This document shows, one piece after another, positions 16,183 through 24,936 of a stretch of 64,000 nucleotides of DNA. The translations under genes were made by a program, and so were the position numbers. How positions within the stretch are numbered: position 1 is the stretch's first letter; each line of letters opens with the position of its first letter. Under the pieces are notes generated by a model. The model did no database searches, was not told the DNA's origin, and saw only the letters and a program-made list of their open reading frames with translations. The DNA comes from Hominenteromicrobium sp900549945 (GTDB lineage Bacteria; Bacillota; Clostridia; Oscillospirales; Acutalibacteraceae), in the NCBI GenBank assembly GCA_902472305.1, contig CABRNK010000002.1, positions 124,001 to 188,000 of the forward strand, written 5' to 3'.

Positions 16183-19163
16183 GTGCGGACAATCGTTTCA
16201 CACTGGAGGATATATTGGCGGAGGAGCGGCGCGCCAGAGAGGGCGCCGCGGAAAACGCAGCCCGGCAGGAGGCCGCAGCGGACGAGCCGGAGGAGGCGCA
16301 GGAAGAGACTGCCGCGGCAGAGGCGCAGTCGGCGGCCGTGCCCGAAGCGCAGGCCGACGCGGAGCCCGTGCCGGTCGAAACGGTGGAGACGCCGTACACC
16401 GAGGCGGAGCGCAGCGAGGAAAAGCGCGGGAAAAAGAAAAAGCGCGGCCTGTTCGGACGGCGCAAAAATAAAAAAGAGGAGATCGACGCGGCGGAGGAGA
16501 TGTACTACGGCATCCAGCTCAAGCCCATCGACGAATACACGCGCAGCTTTGACGCGACCGGCGAGATCACAAAGAGCGACGAGGGCTTTAAAAGGCTGTT
16601 CGACGAGAACACCGCGGAGCTCGACGACGAGGTGGCGAAGGATTTCGACCGCCTGCAGCGCGAGCGCCGACGCCGCGTGGCCGAGGCTGTGGAAAATGCC
16701 GGCGTGGACATCGACGAGGTGGAGAACGAGCTCGGCATCGTGGCGCCGGTGCCGGTTTCGGCGTTTGCGGGCGACCCGTACGCGAAGCAGCACGGCATTG
16801 ACGTAGAGGCTGGCGCGGGCGACGAGAACCTGCCGGAATTCCAGAAAGCGATGCTACAGGACGCGCAGACGCGCACGATGGAGATCAAGCTCGACCCCGG
16901 CCGCGACACGCTCGGCGTTCAGCAGGCGAAGGTCATGCCGGAGGTGAGCGAGGATTCGGTGCGCCGCATCCTCGAAACCGTGCAGGAGGCCCCGGCGGAT
17001 GCGCCGCCGGAGCCCGAGGACATGGAGGAAATCAGCTCGGTGCGCGTCGTTTCGGATGAGCCGGAGGAGGAAAAGCCGGTCGGCGAGTTCGACGACGTTT
17101 CGAGCTTTTCGGAGGAAAAGCAGGCCGAGCTCGAGGCGGGCGGACAGCCCGAGCCAGAGGAGGCCCCGGCCGCGGAAGCCGCGCCGCAGCCCGCTAAAAT
17201 TTCCACGCCGGTCAGCGACGTGACCGCGTACAGAAAGCGCGACCTGCCCGTGCACATCATCAATGCGGATGTGCTGCAGAGCGCGCTGCTCAGCGAGGCG
17301 CGCGTCTATTCCGAGGACGGAAACACGAGCGCCGCGGCCGGGCGGCACCGCCTGAAGATCCGCTTCGGCGACGGGAACGGCGAGGAGGCGCCCGAGACGA
17401 CGGCGGCCAACGTGAGCAGCGACGAGCAGCTTGACGATTACACCGGACCGGCCGACGCGAAGAGCGTTTCGCACGACCTGCGCGCGACGATGCACGAGCT
17501 GACGCTGCGGATGCTTGCGACCGGCGTGAGCACGGTGGTCCTTCTGCTCGCCTCTTTCATCGCCGAGGCGGGCTTCAGCCCGAACAACACGGATGTGAGC
17601 GGCGCGATCGGCTACACGGTCGTTTCCCTGATCTTTTTGATGATCGCGGTCGGCTTCTGCGCGAAGTCGCTTTTGAACGGCCTGCGCGCGCTTGTCGAGT
17701 TCCGCGCGAATTCGGACAGCGCGGCGGCTGTCGCCTGTACAGCTGTCCTGATCCAGACGGTGTGCGCGCTGTTTTCCTCGGCGTCGCTCGCCACCGGGCA
17801 GGTGCACCTGTATGCCGGCATTGCGGCGGGCATCCTGTTTTTGAATTCGCTCGGCAAGCTGACGATGATCCGGCGCATCCACTCGAATTTTCGCTTTGTG
17901 GCGTCGCGCGAGCAGAAATACACCGTGCGCATTTTCGACGACTACAACACGTCCCTGAAGCTCGCGGGCTCCTCGGTCGTTTCCCAGCCGGCGATCGCCT
18001 ACCAGCAGAAAGCCGGCTTCCTAAAGCGCTTTTTACAGATTTCGTATGAGCCGGACCCGGCGGAGACCGCCTCACAGATGCTCGCGCCGGTCGGCCTTGT
18101 CGCATCGCTGCTCCTGTGCGTCGTGGCGCTCGTCATTACGAAGGACGCTTCCCTTGCGATTACGGCGCTCGCGGCCTCCTGCTGCGTGTGCGTCGCAGTC
18201 ACAAACATGCTTGCCGTGAACCTGCCGGTCAGCCGCCTGAGCCACAGGCTGCGCCGCGCCGGCGCGATGGTTTCGGGCTATGAGGCGATCAAGCGCATGA
18301 GCGCCGTCAACGCGGTGCTCGTCGATTCGGCGGACCTGTTCCCGCGCGGCACGGTCGTGCTCAATGGGGTCAAGCCGTTTACGGAGGAGGGTCTTGAGGA
18401 GGCCGTGCTCCGCGCCGGCGCGCTGATGCAGGCGCTCGGCGGCCCGCTTTGCGGCGTTTTCGAGCAGGTGCTCAGCGAGCATGAGGGCGAGCTGCCCGAG
18501 GTCGAAAAGGGCCGGTTTGAGGCTGGAAACGGCGTGGCCGGCACGGTGGACGGCAGTGAGATCCTGATCGGTTCGCGCGCGCTGCTCACGTCCCACGGCA
18601 TAGAGGCGCCGGATCAGGCGCTCGAAAGCCGCTATGCCACCGGCAGCCGTCAGGTGCTCTACGTGGCGGCGGACGGCGTGCTCTGCGCCATGTTCATCCT
18701 CACCTACAACGCGGACCGCAAGAAAAAGGCGGAGCTCGCGGAGCTTGAGCTCAACGGTGTCTCCCTGCTTGTCCGCTCGTCGGATGCGAACCTCACGCCG
18801 CAGTTTATCGGGCGGCTGTTCGGCATTGACGCTTCGGCGGTCAATGTGATCGGCGCCGAGACGGACAGCGCCTGCGACCGCCTCGTGACCGGGCAGACCG
18901 GCCGCGCGGACGCGTATGTGGCGACGAAGGGCCGCGTGGAATCGATGATGAGCGTCGTTTCCGCCTGCATCGACGAGAAGAAGAATATCAGCTTTATCGT
19001 CGCGATGCAGAACGCCGCGGTGGTCATCGGCTTCGTGCTGGTCGCCTTCCTCACGTTCATCGCGGGCGTGAGCCAGATCTCGTCCTTTGCGCTCTTTGTC
19101 TACGAGCTGTTCTGGATCGTTGCGGCGGTCATTCTGCCGCGCTTTAAAAATAAGATTAAATAG
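16179..19163 (+). CDS. P-type ATPase-like membrane protein with degenerate catalytic motifs
   Basis: A 994-residue protein. Residues 1 to ~435 are cytoplasmic, acidic and low-complexity, with a Lys/Arg patch at about 82-101. Hydrophobic helices follow at about 440-465, 475-500, 515-540, 545-565, 635-655 and 660-690. The part after the sixth helix reads like a P1B-type ATPase: NLPVSRLSHRLRRAGAMVSG, then VNAVLVDSADLFPRGTVVL where DKTGT is expected. The aspartate is kept (Asp716) but the following KTGT is replaced. GNGVAGTVDGSEILIGSRAL matches the nucleotide-domain loop, yet no GDGxND hinge is present. Two more helices end the protein. It is therefore probably a pseudo-transporter with a sensing or scaffolding role. 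It is coupled to rlmB by a 4-bp overlap and has AAAGGAGG as ribosome site. Confidence 0.75.
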   Translation: MSADNRFTLEDILAEERRAREGAAENAARQEAAADEPEEAQEETAAAEAQSAAVPEAQADAEPVPVETVETPYTEAERSEEKRGKKKKRGLFGRRKNKKEEIDAAEEMYYGIQLKPIDEYTRSFDATGEITKSDEGFKRLFDENTAELDDEVAKDFDRLQRERRRRVAEAVENAGVDIDEVENELGIVAPVPVSAFAGDPYAKQHGIDVEAGAGDENLPEFQKAMLQDAQTRTMEIKLDPGRDTLGVQQAKVMPEVSEDSVRRILETVQEAPADAPPEPEDMEEISSVRVVSDEPEEEKPVGEFDDVSSFSEEKQAELEAGGQPEPEEAPAAEAAPQPAKISTPVSDVTAYRKRDLPVHIINADVLQSALLSEARVYSEDGNTSAAAGRHRLKIRFGDGNGEEAPETTAANVSSDEQLDDYTGPADAKSVSHDLRATMHELTLRMLATGVSTVVLLLASFIAEAGFSPNNTDVSGAIGYTVVSLIFLMIAVGFCAKSLLNGLRALVEFRANSDSAAAVACTAVLIQTVCALFSSASLATGQVHLYAGIAAGILFLNSLGKLTMIRRIHSNFRFVASREQKYTVRIFDDYNTSLKLAGSSVVSQPAIAYQQKAGFLKRFLQISYEPDPAETASQMLAPVGLVASLLLCVVALVITKDASLAITALAASCCVCVAVTNMLAVNLPVSRLSHRLRRAGAMVSGYEAIKRMSAVNAVLVDSADLFPRGTVVLNGVKPFTEEGLEEAVLRAGALMQALGGPLCGVFEQVLSEHEGELPEVEKGRFEAGNGVAGTVDGSEILIGSRALLTSHGIEAPDQALESRYATGSRQVLYVAADGVLCAMFILTYNADRKKKAELAELELNGVSLLVRSSDANLTPQFIGRLFGIDASAVNVIGAETDSACDRLVTGQTGRADAYVATKGRVESMMSVVSACIDEKKNISFIVAMQNAAVVIGFVLVAFLTFIAGVSQISSFALFVYELFWIVAAVILPRFKNKIK

Positions 19164-19171
19164 CGTTCCGA

Positions 19172-19203
19172 AAACAGCCTGCCTGCCCGGCGGGCTGTTT
19201 TTG
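19172..19203 (+). terminator. Intrinsic terminator
   Basis: AAACAGCCTGCC (19172-19183) pairs with GGCGGGCTGTTT (19189-19200) around a 5-base loop and is followed by TT. It closes the rlmB operon. Confidence 0.75.
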
Positions 19204-19233
19204 TCCCGCGCAGGCGGGGGAAAGGAGAAAGAC

Positions 19234-19524
19234 ATGCGCTTTGCATTTATCCTTATGGGTGCGTTTGACGCGGAAAGGGACCGGGCCGCCATCGGCGGGG
19301 GCGCGGCGGAGATCGCCGGCGTCTCGAATCTCGGGGAGGCTTGCGCGGCGGCGAAGCGGCTGTGCGCGTCAGGCGTCGGGTGCATCGAGCTGTGCGGCGC
19401 GTTTGGGCCGGCGGGTGCGCGTGCGGTCATCGAGGCGACGGGGAATCGAATCCCGGTCGGCTACGTGACGCACCTGCCCGAGCAGGACGACCTGTACGCG
19501 CGCGCATTCCCGGAAAAGGGATGA
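19234..19524 (+). CDS. DUF6506 family protein
   Basis: A 96-residue cytosolic protein beginning MRFAFILMGAFDAERDRAAI with IAGVSNLGEACAAAKRL, GVGCIELCGAFGPAGAR and the ending IPVGYVTHLPEQDDLYARAF. I recognise this as the small DUF6506 family of Bacillota; its function is unknown. The internal IELCGAFG and GYVTHLPEQDD stretches are the most conserved parts and could hold an active site. The ATG at 19234 has AAAGGAGAAAGAC before it. A decayed copy of its central part lies just downstream at 19543-19602. Confidence 0.75.
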   Translation: MRFAFILMGAFDAERDRAAIGGGAAEIAGVSNLGEACAAAKRLCASGVGCIELCGAFGPAGARAVIEATGNRIPVGYVTHLPEQDDLYARAFPEKG

Positions 19525-19542
19525 GCGCCGCCGCACAGAGAT

Positions 19543-19602
19543 GCGGGTGTACCGAGCTGTGCGGCGCGTTCGGGCTGGCGGGCGCGCCGCGTGCCGGGCG
19601 CG
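19543..19602 (+). pseudogene. Partial duplicate of the DUF6506 gene
   Basis: This stretch repeats, with scattered changes, bases 19377-19428 of the preceding gene: both read GGTG(C/T)A(T/C)CGAGCTGTGCGGCGCGTT followed by GGG(C/T)(C/T)GGCGGG. It encodes TELCGAFGLAGAP in place of IELCGAFGPAGAR and has no start, N-terminus or C-terminus. It looks like a leftover of a tandem duplication. Confidence 0.65.
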
Positions 19603-19749
19603 GGGCGAAAATTCCCGCGCATTTTATGGCGCGCCGGGCGGCGCGGCCATGCACGGCGGGGGCGCGGCCTGCGTAAAATAGCATAGTGCAAGGATTATGC
19701 GGGGTTACAAGCGCGGGGAAATGGGGTGGTACCATCCGGATTCTCTCAC

Positions 19750-20039
19750 CGCCGGTTCCGTTCGCGTTCTGCTTCGAGTCCGTCGGGCATCTGATGGACG
19801 CGGTCGGCCGGGCAATCCATACACTGCATGTGCTGTCCTCCGCCCTCGGGCGGATCGGCAGCCGCTTCTTCCTCTGCGTGACGGTGCGCTTTTCGGAGCG
19901 GATCGCGGCGCGCAGCCTGTTTTCCGAATACGGCGTTTTCGTGGGTGCGGGCCGGCTGGTCGAATCGTATATCGGCGAGCACGCCGACGCCTTTATCCCG
20001 GACGCCGTGGCGAAAATGGGCGGATACCTGAAGGTGTGA
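19750..20039 (+). pseudogene. MecA-like adaptor, C-terminal remnant
   Basis: The last ~95 codons of an open frame ending at 20039 resemble the C-terminal domain of MecA, the ClpC adaptor: FAFCFESVGHLMDAVGRA, FFLCVTVRF, LFSEYGVFVGAGRLVESYIG and a final DAVAKMGGYL. In MecA this domain has the same pattern of an aromatic beta strand, the SEYG turn and an ending NAxxxL. The N-terminal MecA domain is not found upstream and no ribosome site with a start codon fits, so it is called a remnant. The similarity is from memory of the family and is moderate. Confidence 0.45.
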
Positions 20040-20076
20040 CGGCGGGCGCTTTCGGCGCGCATGTCGTCCGAAAAAA

Positions 20077-20126
20077 TAAAAGGCTTCCGGCCGCGGGATC
20101 TGCACACCGCGGCCGGAAGCCTTTTA
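20077..20126. terminator. Bidirectional intrinsic terminator
   Basis: A 19-bp perfect stem, AAAAGGCTTCCGGCCGCGG with its complement, encloses a 10-base loop. A/T tracts flank both sides. It lies between the convergent MecA-like remnant and the lipoprotein gene. Confidence 0.85.
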
Positions 20127-20148
20127 TCTGTTTTTGCAATATGCCCGG

Positions 20149-20601
20149 TTACACGCCGAGCGCATCGACAAGCGCGTCCAGCTTTTCCGTGTCGCTGCCG
20201 GTCGCAAACAGCAGTGTTGCGCCGTTGCGGTAGAGCAGCGTTGTGGCGCTTTCATCGCTGAAATAAAACCGGTTGTATTCGCTGGAATCGACGAATTTCT
20301 CACCGCTTGCGCCCGTTTTCACGCCGCTGAGCATCTGCGCGTAATTCGAGCGCGCGCTGTCCGCAGAGGCAAAGACGAAGAGGCCGGCGCTCACGCTTTC
20401 GTCGGTCACGGTCAGCGCCGTCAGAATCACGGAGGCGTCGAAGCTCTCGCTGGCGTCCGTCACCTCGAAGCCCGCGGTCTCGCAGGCGGCGGAAAAGTCC
20501 TCGGCGGTCACGCTGCGGCGGCCCGCGCAGCCGGTCAGCGCGATGCAGAACACGAGCATCAGGGCGGTCAGAAGAAGGGGAAGCCGTTTACGGTTTTGCA
20601 T
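20149..20601 (-). CDS. Small lipoprotein of unknown function
   Basis: A 150-residue protein with a lipoprotein signal: MQNRKRLPLLLTALMLVF, then lipobox LTGC and a cleavage site before Cys25. The mature part (TAEDFSAACETAGFEVTD..., ending LDALVDALGV) contains two ~50-residue halves typical of a DUF4358- or DUF5105-like surface lipoprotein, but I cannot name the family. Its start overlaps the end of the VanZ-like gene by 14 bp, so they form one transcription unit. Confidence 0.7.
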   Translation of the reverse strand: MQNRKRLPLLLTALMLVFCIALTGCAGRRSVTAEDFSAACETAGFEVTDASESFDASVILTALTVTDESVSAGLFVFASADSARSNYAQMLSGVKTGASGEKFVDSSEYNRFYFSDESATTLLYRNGATLLFATGSDTEKLDALVDALGV

Positions 20602-21067
20602 GGTGTTTGCTCCTTACAATTTTAAAAATCAGAAAGACGAGGAAAAAGCCGGTCAGGCAGCCCGCCGTGTCGAGCCAGACGTCGAGCAGGGAGGAACCGC
20701 GCCCGGTGAAGATCTGGATCGTCTCGTCAATCGCGGCGGCGAGAAAGCCGAGCGCCGGGAAATCGATCAGGTTCCGCCCGTGCGCGAGCGGCGCGCCGCG
20801 CCGGTCTGAAAGCAGGCTTAAAAGCAGGGAAAGCTCCGCGCCGAGCAGCGCGTATTCCGAAAAGTGCGCGGCCTTGCGCAGCAGGAATTCGTCGATCGGT
20901 ATGTGCAGAAGCGATTCGAGCCACACGCGCACCGAGCCGCTCATCGCGCCCGAGGCCGAGGCGTTCCGCATCGAGTTGCCCCAGATGAATAGGAGCGTCA
21001 GCGCGATCAGGCAGCCGAGCACGAGGCCGGTGCGGCGGCTGCGCCGTATTCTGTTTTCCTGCTCCAC
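20588..21067 (-). CDS. VanZ family membrane protein
   Basis: A 159-residue protein with four hydrophobic helices and the VanZ signature RKAAHFSEYALLG and DETIQIFTGRGSSLLDVWLDTAG. VanZ itself gives low-level teicoplanin resistance; the role of chromosomal relatives is unclear, probably in the cell envelope. The start is a GTG at 21067 with AAGGGGG eight bases upstream. It is the first gene of an operon with the small lipoprotein. Confidence 0.85.
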   Translation of the reverse strand: MEQENRIRRSRRTGLVLGCLIALTLLFIWGNSMRNASASGAMSGSVRVWLESLLHIPIDEFLLRKAAHFSEYALLGAELSLLLSLLSDRRGAPLAHGRNLIDFPALGFLAAAIDETIQIFTGRGSSLLDVWLDTAGCLTGFFLVFLIFKIVRSKHHAKP

Positions 21068-21180
21068 AGCGCCGCCCCCTTGCGTATATTTATAGAAATT
21101 TTACCACGCGAAGCCGCGAAGCACAATGCTGTCACAAAAATTTAATAATTTCGAAGGGCGGGAATTGCCGGCCGCAAGCC

Positions 21181-21233
21181 TTGCGGCGCCGCCGGGGATA
21201 TGGTATACTATTCTAAAATGGCCTTATAAGGCC
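21181..21233 (+). promoter_or_regulatory. Promoter with 14-bp palindrome near the start point
   Basis: TTGCGG (21181-21186), a 17-bp spacer and TATACT (21204-21209). A perfect palindrome GGCCTTATAAGGCC at 21220-21233 covers the expected start of transcription and could be an operator for the lipoprotein-regulator-kinase operon. Confidence 0.6.
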
Positions 21234-21264
21234 GTTCGGAAATCCTGAGCGGGAGGTGGCGCCG

Positions 21265-22644
21265 GTGCGGCGGATGCTCAAAAGAATAGCGGCCCTGCTC
21301 GCGGGGCTCACGCTCCTGTCCGCCCTTGCGGCCTGCGGCGAGATCACAGGCCTCGACGCGCCGGCGCTGATGTCCCCGCCAAAAACGACGGCGGACAGGC
21401 AGGCGATTTATTCGCTGCTGTGCGGGGAGGAGAACGACGTGACGCTCGTTTACCCGAAAAACGGCGACTACCGCTCGGCGATCATCTCGCGTGATCTCGA
21501 CGGCGACGGCGTTTCCGAGGTAGTCGGCTTCTGCGCGGCGGGCGATACGGGCGGCATACGGCTCCAGTTCATGGCGGAGGATGAAGCGGGCGCGTGGCGC
21601 TCGCTCGCGCAGTTCACTTCGACCTCGACGCTGGTGGACCGCGTGTTTTTCGGCGATTTGACCGGCGACGGCACCGAGGAGATCGTGGTCGGCTGGGGCG
21701 ACCCGCAGACCGCGACGGCGAGCATATCGGTTTACAGCCTGAAGGACGGCGCCGTGCGCGAGCTTTCGATGAACGCCGTTGCCTACAGCGAGATGCTGCT
21801 GACGGATTTTGACGGGGACGGCGTGCAGGAGCTGTTTGTGATGGACCTCACGCGCGCGGGCAAGGGCGAGGAGGCGGGCGCGTCGCCGCTGGGCAGCCTC
21901 TACCGGTTCGACGGTGAACAGCCTTACGTGGCGCTGACCGTGCCGCTCGATTCGGCGGTGACGCGCTATTCCGGCGCGCTCTTCACAAAGCTGAATTCGT
22001 GGCGCAGCGGCGTCGTGCTCGACGGCGTGAAGGCGGACGGCCGCATGGTGACGCAGGTCATCGGGTACGACGAGGTCGCGGAGCGCCTGACCGCGCCGCT
22101 TTCGGAATCGGGGGATGCAAACCCGACGGACCGCGACACGGCGGCCGCGGTATCGGCGCGCGACATCAACGGCGACGGCGTGACGGAGATTCCGACCGCG
22201 TCGCTCGTAATGGAGCCCGCCGAGGGCAGCGCGGCGGATTCCACGGCCTACACCATTACGTGGAACACCTACAGCCTTTCGGACAACACGCTGACGCCGG
22301 TGTGCAGCAGCATCGTCAACACGGCGGAAAACTACATCGTCGTGCTGCCCGAGAGCGAGGCGCAGATCGCCTGCGCGAACGATTCGGTCACACGAACCTC
22401 GACTTTCTTCCGCTATGAGCGGATGGCCGGCGCGCCGGCCGGCCGTGAGGACCTCTTCGCGGTGACGGTCTATTCCGAGGAGGAATGGGAAGCGCGCGAG
22501 GAGGCGGGCGAGACAAAAGAGGAAATTTACCTGACCGCCATGGGCGGCCGGGTCTATGCGCTGGCGGTGCTCGACCCGTCGCTTTCGGCGGACAGCGCGC
22601 TGATCCGCTCGGTGTGCGCGGATTTTAAGATATTGAATGAGTGA
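21265..22644 (+). CDS. Lipoprotein with FG-GAP/VCBS-like repeats
   Basis: A 459-residue exported protein with signal MLKRIAALLAGLTLLSALA and lipobox LAAC. The mature part has several DxDxDG-type calcium-binding-like turns: DLDGDGVSEVVG, DLTGDGTEEIVVG, DFDGDGVQELFV and DINGDGVTEIPT, the hallmark of integrin-like FG-GAP/VCBS propeller blades. It lies 21 bp upstream of a response regulator/histidine kinase pair and probably forms an operon with it, so it may be a surface sensor accessory. GTG at 21265 is chosen since GGGAGG at 21251-21256 is eight bases away; an upstream GTG overlaps that site. Confidence 0.75.
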   Translation: MRRMLKRIAALLAGLTLLSALAACGEITGLDAPALMSPPKTTADRQAIYSLLCGEENDVTLVYPKNGDYRSAIISRDLDGDGVSEVVGFCAAGDTGGIRLQFMAEDEAGAWRSLAQFTSTSTLVDRVFFGDLTGDGTEEIVVGWGDPQTATASISVYSLKDGAVRELSMNAVAYSEMLLTDFDGDGVQELFVMDLTRAGKGEEAGASPLGSLYRFDGEQPYVALTVPLDSAVTRYSGALFTKLNSWRSGVVLDGVKADGRMVTQVIGYDEVAERLTAPLSESGDANPTDRDTAAAVSARDINGDGVTEIPTASLVMEPAEGSAADSTAYTITWNTYSLSDNTLTPVCSSIVNTAENYIVVLPESEAQIACANDSVTRTSTFFRYERMAGAPAGREDLFAVTVYSEEEWEAREEAGETKEEIYLTAMGGRVYALAVLDPSLSADSALIRSVCADFKILNE

Positions 22645-22665
22645 GCGGGGGAAAGGACAGACGCT

Positions 22666-23370
22666 ATGAGAAAGATTTTGGTTGCCGAGGACGAGCAGAA
22701 TATCCGTGAATTTGTGGTTATCAACCTGAAGCGCGCCGGCTACGAGGCTGTGGAGGCGGCGAACGGCGAGGAGGCGCTGCGCCTTTACGAGCAGGCGGGC
22801 GGCAGCTTCGATATGGCGATTCTCGACATCATGATGCCCGGCGCATACGACGGGCTCGAGGTGTGCAAGCGGCTGCGCAAGCAGAACGGCACGATCGGCA
22901 TCATTCTGCTGACGGCGAAAACACAGGAGATGGACAAGGTGACGGGCCTGATGATGGGCGCCGACGACTACGTGACGAAGCCGTTCAGCCCGTCGGAGCT
23001 TGTGGCGCGCGTGGATGCGGTTTACCGCCGCGTTGCGCAGTTTTCGCAGGCCGCGGAGCCGAATTTTTCGGAGGAGCTGCGCTCCGGCGCGTTCGCGCTC
23101 AACCTGCGCAACCGCTCGTTCACGAAGAACGGCAGGCCGATCGAGCTGACGCAGGTGGAGTTCCAGATCATGGAGTATTTTATCTCAAACGCCGGCAAGG
23201 CGCTCAAGCGCATCGATATTTTGAAGCACGTGTGGGGCAGCGGCTATGTCGGCGAGGAGAAGATCGTCGACGTCAACATCCGGCGCCTGCGCATGAAGAT
23301 TGAGGATGAGGCGAGCAGCCCGCGCCATATCGTGACCGTGTGGGGCGTCGGTTACCGCTGGGACCAGTAA
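22666..23370 (+). CDS. OmpR/PhoB-family response regulator
   Basis: A 234-residue regulator with an N-terminal receiver domain (acidic pocket AEDEQ, phosphoacceptor Asp54 in ILDIMMPG, LLTAKT switch threonine and conserved lysine in YVTKPFSPSEL) and a C-terminal winged helix (ELTQVEFQIMEYF, GYVGEEKIVDVNIRRLRMKI, VWGVGYRWD). It is followed 16 bp later by its partner histidine kinase and preceded by a repeat lipoprotein. The target genes cannot be read from sequence. Confidence 0.95.
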   Translation: MRKILVAEDEQNIREFVVINLKRAGYEAVEAANGEEALRLYEQAGGSFDMAILDIMMPGAYDGLEVCKRLRKQNGTIGIILLTAKTQEMDKVTGLMMGADDYVTKPFSPSELVARVDAVYRRVAQFSQAAEPNFSEELRSGAFALNLRNRSFTKNGRPIELTQVEFQIMEYFISNAGKALKRIDILKHVWGSGYVGEEKIVDVNIRRLRMKIEDEASSPRHIVTVWGVGYRWDQ

Positions 23371-23386
23371 GACAGGGGAGAGGCAC

Positions 23387-24910
23387 GTGCAGACGAAGAA
23401 AAAACGGGAGGGTACCGTGTTCCGCAACGGGATCGCCCGCCGCTGGCTTTTGAACAGCCTCGGCGTGATGATCCTGCTGCTTGCCGCGTGCATCACGGCG
23501 CTTTCGTTCGTCGTGCAGAGCTACGCGTACAACGGCATCCAGATGACGCTGGTCGGCCGCAGCGACGAGCTGCCCACCGTGCTTTCCTCCAGCATGAAGA
23601 CGGTGAACGAATTCAATGCCGCGGCGCGCAGCTACACGGAAAACTTTCCCGATAAAAACCTGATGGAGGTTATGGCGGTCAGCCGCGCCGGCAAGATCCT
23701 CTCGACTTCGACGGGCTTTGCGCCGGATCAGGCGCAGACAATGCCGGATTATGAGGACGCGATGCACGCGTCCTCCGGCTACGGCTACTGGATCGGCAAG
23801 CTCACGAGCGGCGAAAAGGTCATGGCGATCACGCGCGTAGTGCGCGGCGCGAACGGCGCGGTGCTCGGCGCGGTGCGGTACGTCGTCTCGATGGAGCGTG
23901 CCGACCGGCAGATCACCTTTGTGGTGCTGTGCCTTGTCGGCATCGGCATTCTGATCATCGCGCTCGTCACGCTTTCCGGCCTGTACTTCGTGCGCTCGAT
24001 CGTAAAGCCGATCCGCGAGCTGAACGCCACGGCCGAGAAGATCGCGCAAGGCAATTTTGACGTGCGCGTCAAAAAGGACAAGAACGACGAGATCGGCGCG
24101 CTGTGCGAGTCGATCAACGATATGGCCGCAGAACTCGGCGCGGCGGAAAAGATGAAGAATGACTTCATCTCCTCCGTCTCCCACGAGCTGCGCACGCCGC
24201 TGACGGCCATCAAGGGCTGGGCGGAGACGATCCAGAGCGGCGGCGTCGGGCGCGAGACGTATGAAAAGGGCATGAGCGTCATCATCCGCGAGTCGGAGCG
24301 CCTCTCCGGCATGGTGGAGGAGCTGCTCGATTTTTCCCGCATGCAGAGCGGCCGCATGCGCCTGATTTTGAATAAAATCGACCTGCTCGCCGAGCTGGAC
24401 GAGGCGGTGTACATGTTCACCGACCGCGCCCGCACCGAGCACAAGACGCTGATCTACGACGAGGAGGACACGATGCTTTCGCCGATCCTCGGCGACGTCA
24501 ACCGGCTGCGGCAGGTCTTTATCAATATTATCGACAACGCCCTGAAGTACACGAACCCGGGCGGCACGGTGCGCGTTGCGGCCTATGAGGACGACGGCTT
24601 TATCCGCGTTGTCATCAAGGACAACGGCTGCGGCATCCCCGCCGAGCACCTGCCGAACGTGAAGCGGAAGTTCTACAAGGCGAACCAAAACGTGCGCGGC
24701 AGCGGCATTGGCCTTGCCGTCGCGAACGAAATCATGGAGCTGCATTCCGGTTCGCTCGACATCGACAGCCAAGAGGGCATCGGCACGACGGTGATCATCA
24801 CAATCCCGACGATGAAGAAGCTCGAGATGAACCCGGAGCTTTCCAATACGACAAAGATCCCGTCCGTCACGGGGCGGGTGCAGGTCGTCGAGCGCAGGCA
24901 GGACGACTGA
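23387..24910 (+). CDS. Sensor histidine kinase
   Basis: A 507-residue kinase. One membrane helix near residues 20-40, an extracytoplasmic PAS/Cache-like region of ~130 residues, a second helix near 180-205, a HAMP linker, then the dimerisation domain with SSVSHELRTPLTAIKGW (phosphorylated His266), and the ATPase domain with NIIDNALKYT (N box), DNGCGIPAEHL (G1) and GSGIGLAVANEI (G2). The arrangement is of the PhoR/WalK group. The start is a GTG behind GGGGAGAG. It completes the operon with the receiver protein and the FG-GAP lipoprotein. Confidence 0.93.
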   Translation: MQTKKKREGTVFRNGIARRWLLNSLGVMILLLAACITALSFVVQSYAYNGIQMTLVGRSDELPTVLSSSMKTVNEFNAAARSYTENFPDKNLMEVMAVSRAGKILSTSTGFAPDQAQTMPDYEDAMHASSGYGYWIGKLTSGEKVMAITRVVRGANGAVLGAVRYVVSMERADRQITFVVLCLVGIGILIIALVTLSGLYFVRSIVKPIRELNATAEKIAQGNFDVRVKKDKNDEIGALCESINDMAAELGAAEKMKNDFISSVSHELRTPLTAIKGWAETIQSGGVGRETYEKGMSVIIRESERLSGMVEELLDFSRMQSGRMRLILNKIDLLAELDEAVYMFTDRARTEHKTLIYDEEDTMLSPILGDVNRLRQVFINIIDNALKYTNPGGTVRVAAYEDDGFIRVVIKDNGCGIPAEHLPNVKRKFYKANQNVRGSGIGLAVANEIMELHSGSLDIDSQEGIGTTVIITIPTMKKLEMNPELSNTTKIPSVTGRVQVVERRQDD

Positions 24911-24936
24911 TCTCTTTTTTCAGAAAGGATAAGCAC

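Noticed and set aside
18300..18360. Annotating the 994-residue protein as a heavy-metal transporting ATPase
   Set aside because: The phosphorylation motif and hinge motif are not conserved, so transport activity should not be assigned.
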